Origin: Mucilaginibacter flavus
Lineage (GTDB): Bacteria; Bacteroidota; Bacteroidia; Sphingobacteriales; Sphingobacteriaceae
Assembly: GCF_030409315.1 (NCBI RefSeq)
Contig: NZ_JAUFPS010000025.1
Location: 40,812-104,811 of the forward strand
Direction: 5' to 3'
DNA length: 64,000 nt
Shown: positions 61,553 to 64,000 of the stretch, piece by piece
How positions within the stretch are numbered: the stretch's first letter is position 1
How the letters are laid out: every line of letters starts with the position of its first letter
Position numbers and translations under genes: made by a program
The notes under the pieces: model-generated
The model's database searches: none
The model's input: only the letters and a program-made list of their open reading frames with translations
What the model was told of the DNA's origin: nothing

Positions 61553-62269
61553 TTAAAACATCTCCGTCAATTCCTTTAAATGATTTATCTGCACAGCTAC
61601 ATCGGCTGGTTTAGGTGCGTTGAACGGGTTAAAATATATAGCCTCCATACCAAAGTTAAGCGCGCCATAAATATCGGCCTCCAGACTATCGCCTATCATG
61701 ATGCTTTCATCTTTTGTAGCGCCGGCCAGGTCAATAGCGTGCTGAAAAATGGCTTTATCGGGTTTGTTAACGCCAACATCTTCAGATATAATAATGTTTT
61801 GAAAATACCCCGACAGGTTGGTACCGGCTACTTTAATACGGGTTGAATCTTTAAAACCGTTGGAGATCAAATGCAGGGTGTATTTATTTTGCAGATAAGC
61901 CAGCGTTTCGTGCGCGTGCGGAAACAGGTTTGTTTTTGTAGGGCATAGCTTTACATATGCATCCTCAAAATCAACCGGCATCAAATCGGGGTGCAGGCCA
62001 AGATCTGTAAAAGTGCTTTTAAAGCGCGCTTCACGCAGCTCATCTTTGGTAATTTCACCAATGTGATATTGTGCCCAAAGGCGGTGGTTATTGCGGGTAT
62101 ACGTTTCAATAAATAAATCGGGACTGCTTAGACCAATATTGGCCAGGCCGTGAATATGGTAAAGCTCATGTAGGGCTTCTTCTGCATTTTTGTCGAAATC
62201 CCAAATGGTATGATCAAGATCAAAGAAGATATGTTTTTTAGATGGGTAGTTGGGTTGTTGGGATTTCAT
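61553..62269 (-). CDS. yjjG: YjjG-family noncanonical pyrimidine nucleotidase (HAD hydrolase)
   Basis: A 238-residue HAD phosphatase with the nucleophile motif FFDLDHTIWDF, the Thr/Ser motif LISNGFKDS, the Lys in NKPDKAIFQHA and the Asp in MIGDSLEADIYGA. The length and cap domain fit YjjG, which dephosphorylates pyrimidine nucleotides, including abnormal ones. It is divergent from the small membrane gene at 62321. Confidence 0.9.
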   Translation of the reverse strand: MKSQQPNYPSKKHIFFDLDHTIWDFDKNAEEALHELYHIHGLANIGLSSPDLFIETYTRNNHRLWAQYHIGEITKDELREARFKSTFTDLGLHPDLMPVDFEDAYVKLCPTKTNLFPHAHETLAYLQNKYTLHLISNGFKDSTRIKVAGTNLSGYFQNIIISEDVGVNKPDKAIFQHAIDLAGATKDESIMIGDSLEADIYGALNFGMEAIYFNPFNAPKPADVAVQINHLKELTEMF

Positions 62270-62320
62270 AGCCTGTATTTGATTTAAATGCTAACTTTAA
62301 ACCACTGCAAATTTAGGATA

Positions 62321-62644
62321 ATGAAAAATATAAACTACCTCCGTCTGTTATTATCCGCTTTGCTGTTGGGCATCATGGCATTTATATCGATGGTAATAGT
62401 AGTTGGCGATGAAGAAAGCGGTTTTGGCCCCGGTTTTTTTTCTGCCAGAGTCTTACCTGTTATAAAATTTATATTTAGCGTTATACTGTTCCCGTCTAAA
62501 GTATTAGATAAATTCTACACGCTAAACAGTTGGTGGGGATTAGGCCTGAGAATAACGATTGGCTGCGTTTTGTACAGCATAGTAATTGAGTTAATAATTG
62601 TCGCTGCAAAAGCATTGGACAAGAAAAATCCTTTGCCTTTTTGA
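62321..62644 (+). CDS. Small membrane protein, no family recognised
   Basis: A 107-residue protein with three hydrophobic stretches (about residues 6-28, 48-63 and 77-98). The frame is open further upstream, but the ATG at 62321, after AGGATA, is the likely start. Divergent from yjjG; a TAACTTTA near-match to TAnnTTTG lies 21 bases upstream. No function can be proposed. Confidence 0.55.
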   Translation: MKNINYLRLLLSALLLGIMAFISMVIVVGDEESGFGPGFFSARVLPVIKFIFSVILFPSKVLDKFYTLNSWWGLGLRITIGCVLYSIVIELIIVAAKALDKKNPLPF

Positions 62645-62879
62645 AAGGCAAGCCATAAGGGTTATTAATTATAGCGGCTTAATCATCACCTAAAATGTAA
62701 ACCTGATCTCAGTCTGATCTCGGCTGTTCATCATTTTGCCTGGATGGACCCGTTCCGGTGAAACACTTCGGTATCGTTCGGTAAAATCGTAGACTTTTTT
62801 CAGGGTAAGTCACCTCGTTATTTTAGTATATTGTGCACTACAAAAACCTAATAATAAAACCAATAAGCTATCACTATTT

Positions 62880-63821
62880 ATGAAAGCCCAATCAATGCAT
62901 AATTATGATATCAGCAACGCCATTGGTAACACACCATTGGTAAAGCTCAAAAATATTGTACCTGAAAACTGCGCATCGATATATGTAAAGCTGGAATACT
63001 ATAACCCCACCGGATCATATAAAGACCGCATGGCCCTGGCCATCATTGAAGAGGCCGAAAAGCGGGGCGCGTTAAAACCGGGCATGGCGGTTGTGGAGTG
63101 TACAGGTGGCAGTACCGGCACTTCGCTGGCGTTTGTTTGCAGTGTAAAAGGGTATAAATTTAAAGTAGTTTCTTCGGATGCCTTTGCTAAAGAGAAGCTG
63201 CAAAGCATGCGCCTGTTTGGTGCCGACCTGGAATTATTCCCAAGCGAAAACGGCAAGATCACACCCAACCTCATTCCCCGGATGATTGAACGTGCCCGTG
63301 AAATAAGCCAACAGGAAGGTGCTTACCTCACCCGCCAATTTGAAAACCGCGACGCCCTTGAAGGTTACCGTGTAATGGGTCGTGAAATTTTAAACCAGCT
63401 CGACGGTCCTGTTAATGTATTTTGTGCAGCCGTAGGTACTGCGGGTATGATTACCGGAGTTTCGTTAGCGTTAAGGGAAGCAAATCCGGCTACCAAGGTG
63501 ATTGCCCTGGAGCCGGCATCGGCACCACTTATTTCATTGGGAACAAAGGGCTCGCACAAAGTAGATGGCATAGGCGTGGGTTTTGTACCGCCCCTGCTTA
63601 ACAAAAACAATTACACCGATGTAATGGCCATAGACGAAGCCGATGCCCGCAGTATGGCCAAGCTATTGGCTGCTAAAGAAGGCATCTTTGCAGGCACATC
63701 AAGCGGCATGAACGTTTGTGCTGCCATTAAAATTGGCAAAGTCCTGGGCCCCGGCCATACCATAGTTACTGTTGCCTGCGATTCGGGAATGAAATACCTG
63801 GCGGGCGGCTTGTTTGATTAA
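62880..63821 (+). CDS. cysK: Cysteine synthase family PLP enzyme
   Basis: A 313-residue fold-type II PLP enzyme that should form cysteine from O-acetylserine and sulfide. The start NAIGNTPLVKLKNI, the PLP lysine in NPTGSYKDRMA, the substrate loop ECTGGSTGTSLAF, the phosphate loop GTAGMITG and FAGTSSGMNV are present. The usual K-x-x-S-x-K-D motif reads GSYKDR, a known variant. cysE is not adjacent. The closest family members include cystathionine beta-synthase-like enzymes, so substrate choice is moderately certain. Confidence 0.85.
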   Translation: MKAQSMHNYDISNAIGNTPLVKLKNIVPENCASIYVKLEYYNPTGSYKDRMALAIIEEAEKRGALKPGMAVVECTGGSTGTSLAFVCSVKGYKFKVVSSDAFAKEKLQSMRLFGADLELFPSENGKITPNLIPRMIERAREISQQEGAYLTRQFENRDALEGYRVMGREILNQLDGPVNVFCAAVGTAGMITGVSLALREANPATKVIALEPASAPLISLGTKGSHKVDGIGVGFVPPLLNKNNYTDVMAIDEADARSMAKLLAAKEGIFAGTSSGMNVCAAIKIGKVLGPGHTIVTVACDSGMKYLAGGLFD

Positions 63822-63836
63822 GTATTTTTTATGTAA

Positions 63837-63856
63837 AGACGCGATATTTTGCGTCT
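63837..63856. repeat. Short hairpin AGACGC/GCGTCT after cysK
   Basis: A 6-base perfect stem around an 8-base loop (GATATTTT), 16 bases past the cysK stop. The stem is GC-rich but lacks a T-run. A TCGCT/AGCGA hairpin follows at about 63885-63900. Confidence 0.5.
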
Positions 63857-63920
63857 CCCGCGTGCAAATCCAATATATCTCACTATCGCTTGCGTAGCGA
63901 GGCGGCGCTGTATAGCGGAA

Positions 63921-63958
63921 GAGGCTGTATCATAAAACAAATGGTACAGTCTTTTTTT
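63921..63958 (+). terminator. Hairpin with T-run, probable cysK terminator
   Basis: GAGGCTGTATCAT (63921-63933) and ATGGTACAGTCTT (63941-63953) form a stem with a few G-U or mismatched pairs around a 7-base loop, followed by a run of T. It is 100 bases past the cysK stop. Confidence 0.6.
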
Positions 63959-64000
63959 ATAATCTGCTAATCGAAGATTAGACAATTTAATGAATTGAGA

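Noticed and set aside
62645..62879. Riboswitch or small RNA upstream of cysK
   Set aside because: The 235-base gap has no recognisable conserved motif or strong hairpin; I see nothing to support a call.
63921..63958. End of an insertion sequence
   Set aside because: The GAGGCTGTATCAT word resembles the ends of some insertion sequences, but no transposase is visible before the window ends, and the stem with T-run is explained by a terminator.

Overview
The window is a gene-dense stretch of a Bacteroidetes chromosome, most likely a member of the Sphingobacteriaceae (Mucilaginibacter/Pedobacter type). Evidence for this is the giant SprA protein of the type IX secretion system, the DUF3108/DUF3109/DUF2480/DUF4292/DUF6427 families, weak Shine-Dalgarno sites, and several matches to the Bacteroidetes promoter element TAnnTTTG placed just upstream of start codons. 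No tRNA, rRNA, CRISPR array, complete insertion sequence or prophage was seen.

Layout. 1-384: AT-rich 3' end of a FokI-like restriction endonuclease. 610-3908: MscS channel and groES-groEL. 4149-7711: an envelope operon (sigma-54 activator, lptE, a TPR-like protein, secG). 7725-8162: a small element carrying a four-helix-bundle gene between inverted heptamer arrays. 8163-9668: miaB with an in-frame palindromic insertion. 9823-12126: an AsmA-like protein and a YcxB-like protein. 12141-22402: sprA, ruvA, maeB. 22521-29993: cell-wall and envelope genes (lytic transglycosylase, gatA, two TatA-type proteins, EnvC-like protein, DUF4292 lipoprotein, TPR protein). 30049-33585: dut, a flippase, acylphosphatase, amidohydrolase. 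33740-35531: rlmN and comF. 35650-41240: hybrid histidine kinase, glyA, an antitoxin-like orphan, scpA. 41545-47107: dxs, a RelE-type module, an ABC exporter, a MazF-type module. 47133-60667: outer-membrane protein, gmd, DUF proteins, ppiD, lptC, coaX, a glycosyltransferase and an LpxH-like phosphatase. 60743-63821: a 36-residue membrane protein, DinB, YjjG, a small membrane protein and cysteine synthase.

Theme. Much of the window serves the cell envelope: LPS transport (LptE, LptC), protein export (SecG, TatA, SprA), folding (GroESL, PpiD), peptidoglycan turnover (MltD-like, EnvC-like) and surface glycans (Gmd, flippase, glycosyltransferase).

Most unusual signal. Intergenic spaces hold many short tandem arrays, usually of four units of 7 bases (sometimes 8 or 9). 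At least seven unrelated unit sequences occur, including A(A/G)TCAAG, GATTTCG, AGATnTG, GCTTTnn, CTTTnnC, TTGAATTA and a GGTTGATT-like 9-mer. The arrays lie directly against stop codons or 10-40 bases before start codons, and five intergenic spaces carry them as inverted pairs. One pair encloses the four-helix-bundle gene and another encloses an antitoxin-like gene. This family of arrays, together with the palindromic insertion inside miaB, is the best candidate in the window for something poorly described.
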